Shown here one piece after another: positions 45,712 to 54,438 of a stretch of DNA of 64,000 bases. Origin of the DNA: an uncultured Halieaceae bacterium (GTDB lineage Bacteria; Pseudomonadota; Gammaproteobacteria; Pseudomonadales; Halieaceae). The stretch is taken from contig CAJWEV010000003.1 of the NCBI GenBank assembly GCA_913031575.1, positions 43,722 to 107,721 of the forward strand. Reading direction: 5' to 3'. The position numbers and the translations under genes are program-made. The first letter of the stretch is position 1. Each line of letters opens with the position of its first letter. The notes under the pieces were generated by a model. It saw only the letters and a program-made list of their open reading frames with translations. It made no database searches and had not been told where the DNA came from.

Positions 45712-47637
45712 TCAATAGAGATAATCACGCTCTCGATCATTAAGCATTTCTGCCGGCTTCCCCGCTTTAAGGCGATATATTACGTTGTAAGCTAAAACAG
45801 CGCGAACATACTCTCGCGTCTCTTTAAACGGAATCGTGTCGACCCACCGCGCGACACTCATGGTTCCCTTACTCCAGCGTCTCACGCGGTTGGGGCCCGC
45901 GTTATAGGCCGCCAAAGCTAGCACACGATTACCATCGTACTGTTTGATCAAATCTGAGTAATACAGTGCGCCGACCGCCGTGTTGTAACCTGGACGCATT
46001 AATCGCGCGCGACTATAACGATAATTGTGCTTTCGCGCGGTTAACCGGGCAGTGCTGGGCATAAGCTGCATCAACCCCCGCGCACCGACTTCTGATACCG
46101 CATCGGGAGCCATAGCGCTCTCTCTCCTAGCTACGGCAAATAGCTCCTCTACGTCTAAGCCTGACTCGGCGGATGCATTAACGAATTCGGACTCGTAAAC
46201 GACGGGAAACCGCAAATCCACTCGGTCCCACGCCTGCGCCGCAGCCGCTGCTTCGATGGCAAGGCTGTGCCACTCCGACTCCGCTGCTAGCTCAGCAAGA
46301 CTTAAAGCCACAGCAGGATCGTGAAGGGCAGCTCTAAACTCACTCCTCGCTTCCCAAAACATACCCACTGCGATGAGCTCCCGAACGCGCACAACATCGC
46401 TATTACTAGCGGCGCGCGACGCTACTACCTCATCACGCGCTAAGCTAGGCGACAATGCCAGGATTTCCGCAGCCAGATACGCATGGAAGCCTCGCCCTGC
46501 TGCCAGCGCGCTGAGTGCCGCCTCGGATCGCTCTGCTTCACCTGGCGCCGCTGCCATAACGCGCCAGTAGCGCCACTCATCGCTAGTCTGACGACTCGCA
46601 GACAACCACTCGTACCCGGCTCTAAAGCTCGGCCAATCTGAGTCAGCAATCGTGGATCTCAGGTAAATCTCGGTCAGCTCATCCTCGCGCAACTCGGCCA
46701 GGCGGGCAGTAATCCAATCCAAAGGAGCTGCGCTTTTCGCAAATAAACTATGACGAACGATGAGGCTGTTCATTACCGTTTGCTGGGTTGCATCGAAATC
46801 GAATCGCTTCGACAGCACCTGCATGGCATCCAGTGCGCGCTTGGGATTTACTTTGGCTAACCGCTTGACACCCATTTGCGCAATGTCTCGCTGACGGAAG
46901 AGCGATCCGCGAGTCTCCAGACTTACTTGGTCTGGACGCCTGTAGATCTTTCCCAAATCGTCAAGGCTAGGCTTCAGCTCTGCGGATGCAAATCGTTTCA
47001 AGTAGCGTAGCAAGGTCGAGTTCCGCGCATCAGCGGCTTTCAACGCCCTATTCCAGATCACATCATCCGATGGACCGGACGTTTTGTACCAAGTATTAAA
47101 GGCAGGATCACAGGCTTTGATTTGAGACTTACCTACGGTCCATACCTCATTTAAGAGCGGTGTCGCTTCAGCTGTTTCCCCTATCATCAAAAGCGCATGC
47201 GCGCGGTGACAGATCAGCTCCGTACTCAATATTAAGTCCTGTGTCACCTCGACGACGGCACCCCATCTTCGATCTTTTATTTTATGCCGAACGAAACTGC
47301 GCAGCGTGCGCATAGCAATTGGGGAAGTGCCTGCCTTCTGCAAGAATGCTGTCACGTCCGCAGGCTTGCCGGAGTGCAAGTTACCCTCGATCACAAGCGC
47401 ATCCAAATAGACGGCAAGTGGATAATGGTTCAGCTCCCGGCGCAAACTTTGATAGCGTGGTCCAGCGCCGGTGCGGAGCTCCTTAACAGCGAGTTTAAAC
47501 TTGTCGCGATCGCTGATCTGACTCGCTTCCTCCGCTGCTTCAGTCGCAATTGCAAGCAGAGGACCGAGTGACAGCAGACAACAAGCCCGTACTGTGCGAG
47601 AGTTTCGAAAGATACAACTGAACATCAACGGGAGCAT
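45712..47637 (-). CDS. slt: Soluble lytic murein transglycosylase (Slt70 type)
   Basis: About 641 residues. An N-terminal export signal (VRACCLLSLGPLLAIATEA) is followed by a long superhelical alpha domain and a C-terminal lysozyme-like domain. The catalytic Glu lies in FAVARRESAMAPDAVS, then GARGLMQLMPSTARLT and ALAAYNAGPNRVRRW. It cleaves peptidoglycan to 1,6-anhydro products in the periplasm. The track starts at a TTG at 47661. The ATG at 47635-47637 leaves a normal signal peptide, though with only weak AGAG upstream. It diverges from selD across a 69-base gap. Confidence 0.93.
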   Translation of the reverse strand: MLPLMFSCIFRNSRTVRACCLLSLGPLLAIATEAAEEASQISDRDKFKLAVKELRTGAGPRYQSLRRELNHYPLAVYLDALVIEGNLHSGKPADVTAFLQKAGTSPIAMRTLRSFVRHKIKDRRWGAVVEVTQDLILSTELICHRAHALLMIGETAEATPLLNEVWTVGKSQIKACDPAFNTWYKTSGPSDDVIWNRALKAADARNSTLLRYLKRFASAELKPSLDDLGKIYRRPDQVSLETRGSLFRQRDIAQMGVKRLAKVNPKRALDAMQVLSKRFDFDATQQTVMNSLIVRHSLFAKSAAPLDWITARLAELREDELTEIYLRSTIADSDWPSFRAGYEWLSASRQTSDEWRYWRVMAAAPGEAERSEAALSALAAGRGFHAYLAAEILALSPSLARDEVVASRAASNSDVVRVRELIAVGMFWEARSEFRAALHDPAVALSLAELAAESEWHSLAIEAAAAAQAWDRVDLRFPVVYESEFVNASAESGLDVEELFAVARRESAMAPDAVSEVGARGLMQLMPSTARLTARKHNYRYSRARLMRPGYNTAVGALYYSDLIKQYDGNRVLALAAYNAGPNRVRRWSKGTMSVARWVDTIPFKETREYVRAVLAYNVIYRLKAGKPAEMLNDRERDYLY

Positions 47638-47706
47638 GAAGCTCTCTGATGGTTTTTTCAATCCAAATACAAGCGCCTTAACGGTAAATCAAACAACGCG
47701 GTAACT

Positions 47707-48762
47707 ATGGAATCAAATACGATTAAATTGACACAATTCAGTCCAGCCGCTGGTTGTGGGTGCAAATTATCCCCCGAGACGCTTCGAGAAATTCTGACAC
47801 CCGTGGAAGTCGATGCGCTTGAGGACAGCACATCGCCCCTGCTTGTGGGAAATAGCAGTCGCGATGATGCTGCAGCTATTGATATTGGCGGTGGAAGAGC
47901 TCTGCTCAGTACCACCGATTTCTTTACGCCGATCGTCGACGACCCCTTCGAGTTTGGGCAGATTTCGGCAACCAATGCGATCAGTGATATTTATGCCATG
48001 GGCGGACAGCCCACCCTAGCCATCGCCATCTTGGGCTGGCCCGTTGACAAACTCGCACCCGCTATTGCGAGCCGTGTACTCGCAGGTGCACGTCAGATAT
48101 GTCGAGAAGTCGGTATCGCATTGGCAGGCGGTCATAGCATTGATATCTCGGAACCCATTTTCGGGCTCGCTGTGTCGGGCCTCATCGACATCGAGAACCT
48201 TAAACAGAACAACACCGCTCAAAATGGGGACATGCTTTTCCTAACCAAACCGTTGGGCGTTGGGATCATCAGCACAGCCATAAAACGCGGAAAGGCTAAG
48301 GCGAGCGATGTTGAATTGGCAAGCCAGAGCATGCGTTCACTCAATCGCATTGGCCCCTCACTGGCTTGCATTAAAGGCGTCAATGCCCTAACCGACGTAA
48401 CAGGTTTCGGACTATTAGGACACCTCACTGAAATCATGACGGCGAGTGCGCTTGATGCCGAGATTTCTTGGTCTCAGATCCCAAAACTGCCGAATCTCGA
48501 GCACTACGTCAAGGAACAATGTGTTCCTGGCGGGACCGGCCGCAATTACGCGTCAATTGCAAACCATTTACCAACACTTAACGAGGCCCAGCGCGCAATT
48601 CTCTGCGATCCACAAACCAGTGGTGGGCTACTCACCACGGTTCGCCCCGAGGCAGTTGATGAAGTCGCTGCAGTTTTGAAAAGCGCAGGACTGCCCTTCA
48701 ATCCGATTGGGCGCCTGAGTAAGCAACACGATGAACAGGCAAAGCTGAAGCTCTGTGACTAA
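47707..48762 (+). CDS. selD: Selenide, water dikinase (selenophosphate synthase)
   Basis: SelD makes monoselenophosphate from selenide and ATP. The protein is 351 residues. The N-terminal catalytic pair is Cys17 and Lys20 in AAGCGCKLSP, the Cys form rather than the selenocysteine form. ATP and metal sites are in DDAAAIDIGGGRALLSTTDFF and DVTGFGLLGH. Its stop overlaps the start of mnmH by eight bases. No selA, selB or tRNA-Sec is in the window, so selenium use here is seen only for tRNA modification. Confidence 0.97.
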   Translation: MESNTIKLTQFSPAAGCGCKLSPETLREILTPVEVDALEDSTSPLLVGNSSRDDAAAIDIGGGRALLSTTDFFTPIVDDPFEFGQISATNAISDIYAMGGQPTLAIAILGWPVDKLAPAIASRVLAGARQICREVGIALAGGHSIDISEPIFGLAVSGLIDIENLKQNNTAQNGDMLFLTKPLGVGIISTAIKRGKAKASDVELASQSMRSLNRIGPSLACIKGVNALTDVTGFGLLGHLTEIMTASALDAEISWSQIPKLPNLEHYVKEQCVPGGTGRNYASIANHLPTLNEAQRAILCDPQTSGGLLTTVRPEAVDEVAAVLKSAGLPFNPIGRLSKQHDEQAKLKLCD

Positions 48763-49891
48763 AAAGAAATTATCACCAGTCACTTCATCTACCTTCGAGC
48801 AGCTATTCCTCGAGGACCGGCCGTTAATTGATATCCGCGCACCAATTGAGTTTCAGCGGGGCAGTTTTCCTTCAGCCGTTAATCTTCCACTCATGACCGA
48901 CGACGAGCGCGAGCAGGTGGGCATTTGCTACAAAGAGTATGGCGAACAAGCAGCGGTCGCATTGGGTCATGAACTCGTATCGGGCGATATCAAAAAAAAG
49001 CGTATTGCGGCATGGATTCAGCAAGTTAAACGTCACGAAAATGCAGCTCTTTTTTGTTTTCGAGGTGGGCTGCGCTCTCAGATGGCTCAAAGCTGGCTGG
49101 CGTCCAGCGGTTATCAAGTGCCTATAGTTGAGGGAGGTTATAAAACACTTCGCTCTTACCTACTCAAATCGCTTGAAGAGTGCTTATCCGATTTAAAGCT
49201 CGTTGTAATTGGCGGAAGAACAGGGGTTGCAAAGACCGCCTTGCTGAATCAAGCCTACGACAGGCCATGGTTACCGGTGGTCGATTTAGAAGGCCTAGCA
49301 CATCATAGAGGAAGTGCTTTTGGTAAACGCGCCCAATCACAACCAACTCAGATCAACTTTGAGAATGGGATAGCCATTGAACTTTTGAAACTGCGGGCAT
49401 GTGGTCATCAACAAGTGATAATGGAAGATGAGAGTCGATTGATCGGCCGATGTGCATTACCCCTTACGTTGCAAGAAAAGCTTCGCGGGGCGCCTCTCGT
49501 TATGTTGGAGGCAAATCTTGAAGACCGGATTCACCACTCCTGGGAAAACTATATTTTAAGTAATCACAGAGAACAGATCGCTCTCAGCAACTCAGACGAA
49601 ATCGCTTTCACAGCCTTTGCTGACTCATTAAGACTAAGCCTTGGGAACATTAGTAAGCGTTTGGGCGGCGCGCGGTACCGAGAGCTCTCCAAGGTGCTGG
49701 AAGGCGCATTGGTGGCTCATCAACAGGGTAACCCAGAACCACACAAGGAATGGATTGAGGTCTTGTTGCGGGACTACTACGACCCCATGTACGACTACCA
49801 ACTGAAGTCAAAACAGCGACATATCGTCTTTCGTGGCAACTCTACCCAGGTCTTAGAGTTCCTTTACAGATCGATCAAGCCCGCCGAGTAA
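48755..49891 (+). CDS. mnmH: tRNA 2-selenouridine synthase MnmH (SelU)
   Basis: MnmH converts 2-thiouridine at the wobble position to 2-selenouridine using selenophosphate. The protein is 378 residues from a GTG start overlapping selD. The N-terminal rhodanese domain has the catalytic Cys101 in LFCFRGGLRSQ. The P-loop domain begins at VVIGGRTGVAKTALLNQ, where the Gly before the invariant Lys of the usual GxxxxGKT is Ala159 (codon GCA). EDESRLIG follows, as in the family. The pairing with selD is standard. Confidence 0.95.
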   Translation: MTKKKLSPVTSSTFEQLFLEDRPLIDIRAPIEFQRGSFPSAVNLPLMTDDEREQVGICYKEYGEQAAVALGHELVSGDIKKKRIAAWIQQVKRHENAALFCFRGGLRSQMAQSWLASSGYQVPIVEGGYKTLRSYLLKSLEECLSDLKLVVIGGRTGVAKTALLNQAYDRPWLPVVDLEGLAHHRGSAFGKRAQSQPTQINFENGIAIELLKLRACGHQQVIMEDESRLIGRCALPLTLQEKLRGAPLVMLEANLEDRIHHSWENYILSNHREQIALSNSDEIAFTAFADSLRLSLGNISKRLGGARYRELSKVLEGALVAHQQGNPEPHKEWIEVLLRDYYDPMYDYQLKSKQRHIVFRGNSTQVLEFLYRSIKPAE

Positions 49892-49903
49892 AGAGTGATA
49901 TAG

Positions 49904-49925
49904 CCTCAACGTATGGCAGTTGAGG
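49904..49925 (+). other. Hairpin after mnmH without a T-tract
   Basis: CCTCAAC and GTTGAGG form a perfect seven-pair stem with an eight-base loop, 12 bases after the mnmH stop. No run of T follows, so it is not a standard intrinsic terminator but may protect the 3' end of the mRNA. The following 180 bases to the tRNA gene hold no other feature I can support. Confidence 0.3.
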
Positions 49926-50110
49926 GCACATATCTAGCCCTGATGCCTCGTGGAGATCTAGCCCACACCTTTGCAACAATGCGTCATCGCGCTCTCAAGT
50001 GGCCAAATCGCAGGAGACCTAACGATCCTCTTAGCGATAAGTGCGAACGCGAATACACCGGCTGTCTGAACATGTTTCTGCGTTACTAGACCTTTGCCCC
50101 TCCCAAGAGG

Positions 50111-50186
50111 TGGCGCCGCTGGCAGGGATCGAACCTGCGACCTTTCGCTTAGGAGGCAAACGCTCTTCCAACTGAGCTACAACGGC
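50111..50186 (-). tRNA. tRNA-Arg (CCT anticodon)
   Basis: The minus strand gives a full cloverleaf. Acceptor GCCGTTG pairs with CAGCGGC (one G-T pair), the D arm reads GCTCAGTTGGAAGAGC, the anticodon stem is TTTGC/GCGAA around CTCCTAA, giving CCT, and the T arm is GCAGG TTCGATC CCTGC. CCA is encoded. It reads AGG codons. It stands between mnmH and the APH-like kinase gene. Confidence 0.95.
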
Positions 50187-50248
50187 ATAATACTTAGTTT
50201 AGGGCAGGTTCACGCAAAACTCTAACGTCAAACCTTCAATCGATACGG

Positions 50249-51631
50249 TTACCGTGGCGCTAGCGCAGAGTACGTGGGCTGATCGACCGAAAGACGACCA
50301 GCAACGCTCAATCGCAGATGCTTGTGCAATCCAGACGCATCTGGGAAGACCCCACTTCGTAGGGCGTTTACTAGCTTCCAGCGCAATTCGGACAGCTGCC
50401 CCTCCCCAAACAACGCCAGTAAGCGACTGAACTCTTCTGCCTCCAGCGCAGGGGTCAATTGCAGCTCTCTCTCCGCAATGGCTAGAGAGTTAATAGCAAC
50501 ACGCAGCAAAAACTTGTCAGCACCCTCGAGGCTCTCCAGAACCGATGCTGTGAGGTGCGTTCTTACTGAGCTTACGACCTCGACCGAGGTCGGTAAGTCA
50601 GTCTCTACTCGTCGCAGAGACGCGGCGTCAATGTCGCCCGGGATCAAAAGGTGTACGCAATCCATCTGCGCCTCCGAGCTTCTGCGGCCGATAACCGGAC
50701 GTTCAACCGAGGGGGTTTCCCCGGTGCGCCAGGTCTTTGCCATACCTAAGGTGGTGACAGACCACCAGAAGGAACCGAAAACCTCCCAGAAATGAAGCGC
50801 ATCCCTGTCAACGCAATTGCCTCCCTCAGCTTCATAGCCCGCTACGAGCTCAGCCACAGTGCCGAAGCCACCAACTGGCAAGTCACGCCGACCGAAGCGC
50901 CACGAATTAACACAAAGCCAACCCAGATCACGCATAGGATCGCCCAAATGACAGAGCTCCCAATCAAGGACGGCTTTTATGCCCTGCTCTGACACCATTA
51001 AGTTGCCGTTTCTGAAGTCTCCATGGACCAGTGCAATGTCTGATTGCGAAGGGAGATTGCTGAGCAGCCATTGGGCCGTGAAATCAATCATGGGCTGCGG
51101 TGTCTCTAGCGCTATGTAGGCCTGCCAGGTCTCCCGGACAAGGTCTTCGGGCGATACTGAGTGCAGCACTTCTCGCAACCTGTCTGGAGCCTCTATCGCG
51201 TGAATCCGTGCTAGTGCCTGCCCGCATTCAAAGGCGAGATTCTCTCGGGCGATCTGGAGCTCGGGTGACTTTACAATTCGTTGACCCATGGTTTCGCCCT
51301 GAAGCCATTCCATAAGATAGCCATCGCCTAAGCCATCAGTCGAACGCAGGGATTCAATCACCTTGGGTACCGGAACGTGGGCGGAAGACGCCAATTCAAG
51401 CAGTTCTGCCTCGACGCGGGGAGTCACCTGTCCGTAGGTCGAACGTTCAAGCCCTGGCTGTGCCCGGCGAAGTGCATAGTTTGTCTCATGGCCCTCTCGA
51501 TTACGGACGCTAACTCTGAAAGTTTGTTGAGAAGCGCCTGCGGTCAGCTGCTGGACGTCGATGACCTGGGCGCCAGGAAAGATCCGCCCGATGAATTGGC
51601 CTAGTTGTGCGTTGAACTCGCCGTCGAGCAC
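50249..51631 (-). CDS. APH-like kinase with C-terminal DUF6285-like domain
   Basis: A 460-residue phosphotransferase. The kinase core has LTAGASQQTFRVSV near the start, the catalytic loop LVHGDFRNGNLMV and the metal-binding VLDWELCHLGDPMRDLGWL. The last 110 residues (LLRVAINSLAIAERELQL, then LVNALRSGVF) resemble DUF6285. Kinases of this branch are joined or adjacent to acyl-CoA dehydrogenases in ACAD10/11 and in the levulinate operon (LvaA), where they phosphorylate a 4-hydroxyacyl-CoA. The dehydrogenase gene ends two bases before this GTG start, so that role is likely here (inference), not antibiotic resistance. Confidence 0.88.
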   Translation of the reverse strand: MLDGEFNAQLGQFIGRIFPGAQVIDVQQLTAGASQQTFRVSVRNREGHETNYALRRAQPGLERSTYGQVTPRVEAELLELASSAHVPVPKVIESLRSTDGLGDGYLMEWLQGETMGQRIVKSPELQIARENLAFECGQALARIHAIEAPDRLREVLHSVSPEDLVRETWQAYIALETPQPMIDFTAQWLLSNLPSQSDIALVHGDFRNGNLMVSEQGIKAVLDWELCHLGDPMRDLGWLCVNSWRFGRRDLPVGGFGTVAELVAGYEAEGGNCVDRDALHFWEVFGSFWWSVTTLGMAKTWRTGETPSVERPVIGRRSSEAQMDCVHLLIPGDIDAASLRRVETDLPTSVEVVSSVRTHLTASVLESLEGADKFLLRVAINSLAIAERELQLTPALEAEEFSRLLALFGEGQLSELRWKLVNALRSGVFPDASGLHKHLRLSVAGRLSVDQPTYSALAPR

Positions 51632-51633
51632 TT

Positions 51634-52899
51634 TTAACTGACGCCTTTGGGCTTTCTCTGCTCCATAAATCCGAAAAGATAACCGGCGACACGTCGCTTT
51701 TGAATTTCATCGGCTCCCTCGGTAATGCGGTATCGTCGGTGATGTCGGTAAATATGCTCGAACGGCTTATAACGCGAGTATCCAATGCCACCATGAACCT
51801 GCATTGCCGTGTCCGCCGCCTCACAGCACAGCTGATTGGCTTGATAATTACACATCGATACTTTGTCGGAGACAGAGAACGCACCATCGCGATCCATCAA
51901 CCAGGCGGTTTTGTGAACTAGTGCTCTCAGCATCTCGCAGCGAGCTTGAAGATCAACTAACGGAAACTGAATCGCCTGGTTGGTTGCTAGCGCTTTGCCA
52001 AAGGGCTTTCGATGCTTTGCATACTCGACAGCCTCGCTAACACAATACTGGGCGGCCCCGAGACTCGATGCGGCCTGCCGAATGCGATTCTCGTTGAAAA
52101 AGTGCTGTACCACCTGTAGGCCACGTCCTTCACCCGCAAAGATGGCAGTGCTGGGTACGCGCACATTGGTAAAGCGGACCCGCGCATGGTCAGATGGCAT
52201 ATTGAAGGTCCAGAGGTACTCTTCAACCTTCACGCCCGGCGAATCCATAGGCACCAGAAACGCAGTTATACCGCTGGCATCTCCCGCTCCGCCAGAGGTA
52301 CGAGCCATCACCATATCGCTATGCGCTTTATGAACGCCTGTGTTCCACGTTTTTACACCGTTGATGACCCAGTCGTCCCCGTCCCGAGCGGCAACGGTTT
52401 CCATGTGGGTGGCGTCGGAACCGTGATCGGGCTCGCTAATACCAAACGCGAAACCGCGTGTTGCGCTTTTAAGTCCCGGCAACCAATCTGCTTGCTGTTC
52501 GGGCGTACCGTACTCGAGCATCAGTAGCAGACCGATATTATTACCAACAATCGAGTGCTCATTCTGTAAGTCGTTATGTAAACCGAGACCCATAGCAGCT
52601 AGATGCTCGCGGATAATGGCCATCCCAAGGTTGCTGCCATCTCGCCCGCCATGCTCACTGGGAAATGGGTAGCTGAAAATACCGGCCGCAATGGCGCGGC
52701 GCTTGGCTTCCCCCAACAGTGTTTCCCAATCTTCGTTGGGGAGCCCGTCGCGCTCCCAATCCGTTCGCGCGTCCTCGCGCCGGTGATCGAAAAATCGGAT
52801 GTTGTCGTTACTGTTCTCGAGCGGCTTGATCTCGCGCTCAATAAAACGATCCACCTCTTCAAGAAAAAGACGGATGTCCTCAGGAATATCGAAGTTCAT
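51634..52899 (-). CDS. Acyl-CoA dehydrogenase paired with an APH-like kinase
   Basis: A 421-residue FAD enzyme. FAD and substrate loops are GFAFGISEPDHGSDATHMET and VINGVKTWNTGVHKAHSD. The C-terminal domain has MQVHGGIGYSRYKPFEH, and the catalytic loop is RITEGADEIQKRRVAG, with Glu where the usual base sits. It is the first gene of a two-gene operon with the kinase. Together they correspond to the two halves of the ACAD10/11 fusion proteins, or to LvaC plus LvaA. The acyl chain is not determinable from sequence. Confidence 0.93.
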   Translation of the reverse strand: MNFDIPEDIRLFLEEVDRFIEREIKPLENSNDNIRFFDHRREDARTDWERDGLPNEDWETLLGEAKRRAIAAGIFSYPFPSEHGGRDGSNLGMAIIREHLAAMGLGLHNDLQNEHSIVGNNIGLLLMLEYGTPEQQADWLPGLKSATRGFAFGISEPDHGSDATHMETVAARDGDDWVINGVKTWNTGVHKAHSDMVMARTSGGAGDASGITAFLVPMDSPGVKVEEYLWTFNMPSDHARVRFTNVRVPSTAIFAGEGRGLQVVQHFFNENRIRQAASSLGAAQYCVSEAVEYAKHRKPFGKALATNQAIQFPLVDLQARCEMLRALVHKTAWLMDRDGAFSVSDKVSMCNYQANQLCCEAADTAMQVHGGIGYSRYKPFEHIYRHHRRYRITEGADEIQKRRVAGYLFGFMEQRKPKGVS

Positions 52900-52935
52900 A
52901 GCTAAGCGTGTCTTGTTGTTTATACCCTTTTCACG

Positions 52936-53073
52936 TTACTCACGATTATAGGCAAACACAAACTTGATGCTGAAGTGACGACGGCTGGGAATCAGCTCAA
53001 AGGCCAGACCCCCCGTCACCACTGCCTGCCGACGGAGGATATTGTCGGCACCCGTTGCTGATGATTTACCAGC
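52936..53073 (-). pseudogene. Possible gene relic: start-less 45-codon open frame
   Basis: The minus strand 5' of the dehydrogenase has an open frame of 45 codons ending in TAA. It reads ILRRQAVVTGGLAFELIPSR, then HFSIKFVFAYNRE, and has no usable start codon before an in-frame TAG. The composition looks like the C-terminal end of a real protein. I cannot name the family. The rest of the gap, 53074-53237, holds nothing I can support. It may be the decayed end of a gene once upstream of the dehydrogenase. Confidence 0.35.
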
Positions 53074-53237
53074 CTACGATAAGCTAATTTTGCCGCCGTC
53101 CACTGGCTACCGAGCAACTTTTAAGTCGGACATTCAGACCTTCTAAAGTGACAGCCACCAGGGAGAAACAACAACTGTTCCAATCCGAGGCCCACCGGTA
53201 TCACCCGCGGTAAACTCGCAGAAAGCTGCAAGTAAGG

Positions 53238-53981
53238 TTATCGCGCGGGGGCCACAATCGCCATTCTGAGTCCCCGTTCATCCTTATCTGGCGTCGCGGG
53301 AATCATAACTCTTTGGTGCCGATTCCGCTCCGCCGTGAGTAAACATACCAGGGCATCAATGCAGTCATCTACGAGCACGTCTTTGCGTTTGTAATTCTGA
53401 CGCGCTCGCTCGAGCGCAGCATCCACCTCAGGAAGGTCAGTCAGCAGGGAAATACGCTCCGCGCGCCCTACCTCTGTCTTTTTAGAGGCTTTCAGCGCTA
53501 ACCCGTTATTCAGTTGCGCGAAAGCCAGCTCGGGATGACACTCGTGCCACTCACCTCGTCTCTCACGATTCAAAAGCCAATCATCGAGCTCACGTATTTT
53601 TGGGAAAAGATAGAAGGATTGCTTACTCAACCCTTTACCCGTGAGCTCACGTGAAAGGGCATTAGCCTGCGGATAATCACAAATACGGGTGACTGCTCTC
53701 GGCGGTACACCAAATACGCTCGAGGATCGGTACGGCCTCAGTCGCTGTCGCGCCAAAGCATCGCACCGCCGACTCGAATCGTCATTCAACAACCCAATGG
53801 GCATGTCGATCATGACCGTCGTTGCATTACCGAGATGGGGAGCAAGCTCTGACAGGGTCCTTACTATTGCGAGCACCGGTTCACCCTGCAGCTGGAATGC
53901 TGCAACCCAACCAGCTCGACAGCCATCAATACCCACAGCCGGGAATTTTAACGAATTAGAAAGGGCAAGATCTGCCAACAT
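53238..53981 (-). CDS. DUF429-domain protein
   Basis: About 247 residues with the RNase H-like DUF429 fold. The signature start is AVGIDGCRAGWVAAFQ, followed by MIDMPIGLLNDDSSRRCDALAR, then the SSVFGVPPRAV region, and the conserved ending DDCIDALVCLLTAE. The acidic residues (GIDGC, DMPIG, DDCID) are arranged like a nuclease-type active site, but no activity is established. The track begins at 54056. I choose the ATG at 53979-53981 because the family begins shortly after it. Neither start has a clear ribosome site. Confidence 0.8.
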   Translation of the reverse strand: MLADLALSNSLKFPAVGIDGCRAGWVAAFQLQGEPVLAIVRTLSELAPHLGNATTVMIDMPIGLLNDDSSRRCDALARQRLRPYRSSSVFGVPPRAVTRICDYPQANALSRELTGKGLSKQSFYLFPKIRELDDWLLNRERRGEWHECHPELAFAQLNNGLALKASKKTEVGRAERISLLTDLPEVDAALERARQNYKRKDVLVDDCIDALVCLLTAERNRHQRVMIPATPDKDERGLRMAIVAPAR

Positions 53982-54438
53982 AGGCACGCGAGTTTGAGCC
54001 CTGACGAACGACGGAGTGTGTAGACTACGACAGTAGCGAATCACCTGCACTGACATAGCTGGAAAACCGCGAACAAAGTTGAGGCAAAGGCGGGTCGTCG
54101 GTTACCCCATCGGCATACCACTGCAACGAGTCAGGGCATCTTCCCAGAAAGCGCGAGCTGAATTTCGGCGAGGCATTTACCCATACAACGATAAATCCCA
54201 AAGCCAAAGGCGGCATGATTACGAGCGTCAAAGGGATCAATTTGGGGCCTCTCTGGTTCTGCAATTACCGACGCTGCTCGCAATCGCTTGAATGGTGGTT
54301 GCTTGCAGTACTGGTAAATGCGCAGTGGGTCTGGAACGTCCAGATCTTAAAGCGGCGTCTTAAGCGGATCGGCTAGCATGGAGTCAGTGCAACTATCATT
54401 TCTACGCCTTAGACTTATCGCTCAATGATGACCTGTAA
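53982..54438. other. Gap between DUF429 gene and ferredoxin gene
   Basis: About 457 bases, some of which may encode the N-terminus of the DUF429 protein if its start is at 54056. A minus-strand ORF (54025-54264, TTG start, inner ATG) contains a membrane-like stretch LIPLTLVIMPPLALGFIVVW, but it has no ribosome site and no family resemblance. Short palindromes such as CTGGA-ACG-TCCAG occur near 54330. I support no gene here. Confidence 0.3.

Noticed and set aside
50249-51631. Aminoglycoside resistance by the APH-like kinase
   Set aside because: The context (acyl-CoA dehydrogenase two bases away, DUF6285-like tail) fits acyl-CoA metabolism better than antibiotic inactivation.
54025-54264. 79-aa minus-strand ORF with one membrane-like segment
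   Set aside because: No ribosome site, TTG start, overlaps the possible start of the DUF429 gene, and resembles no family. Left as a gap note.
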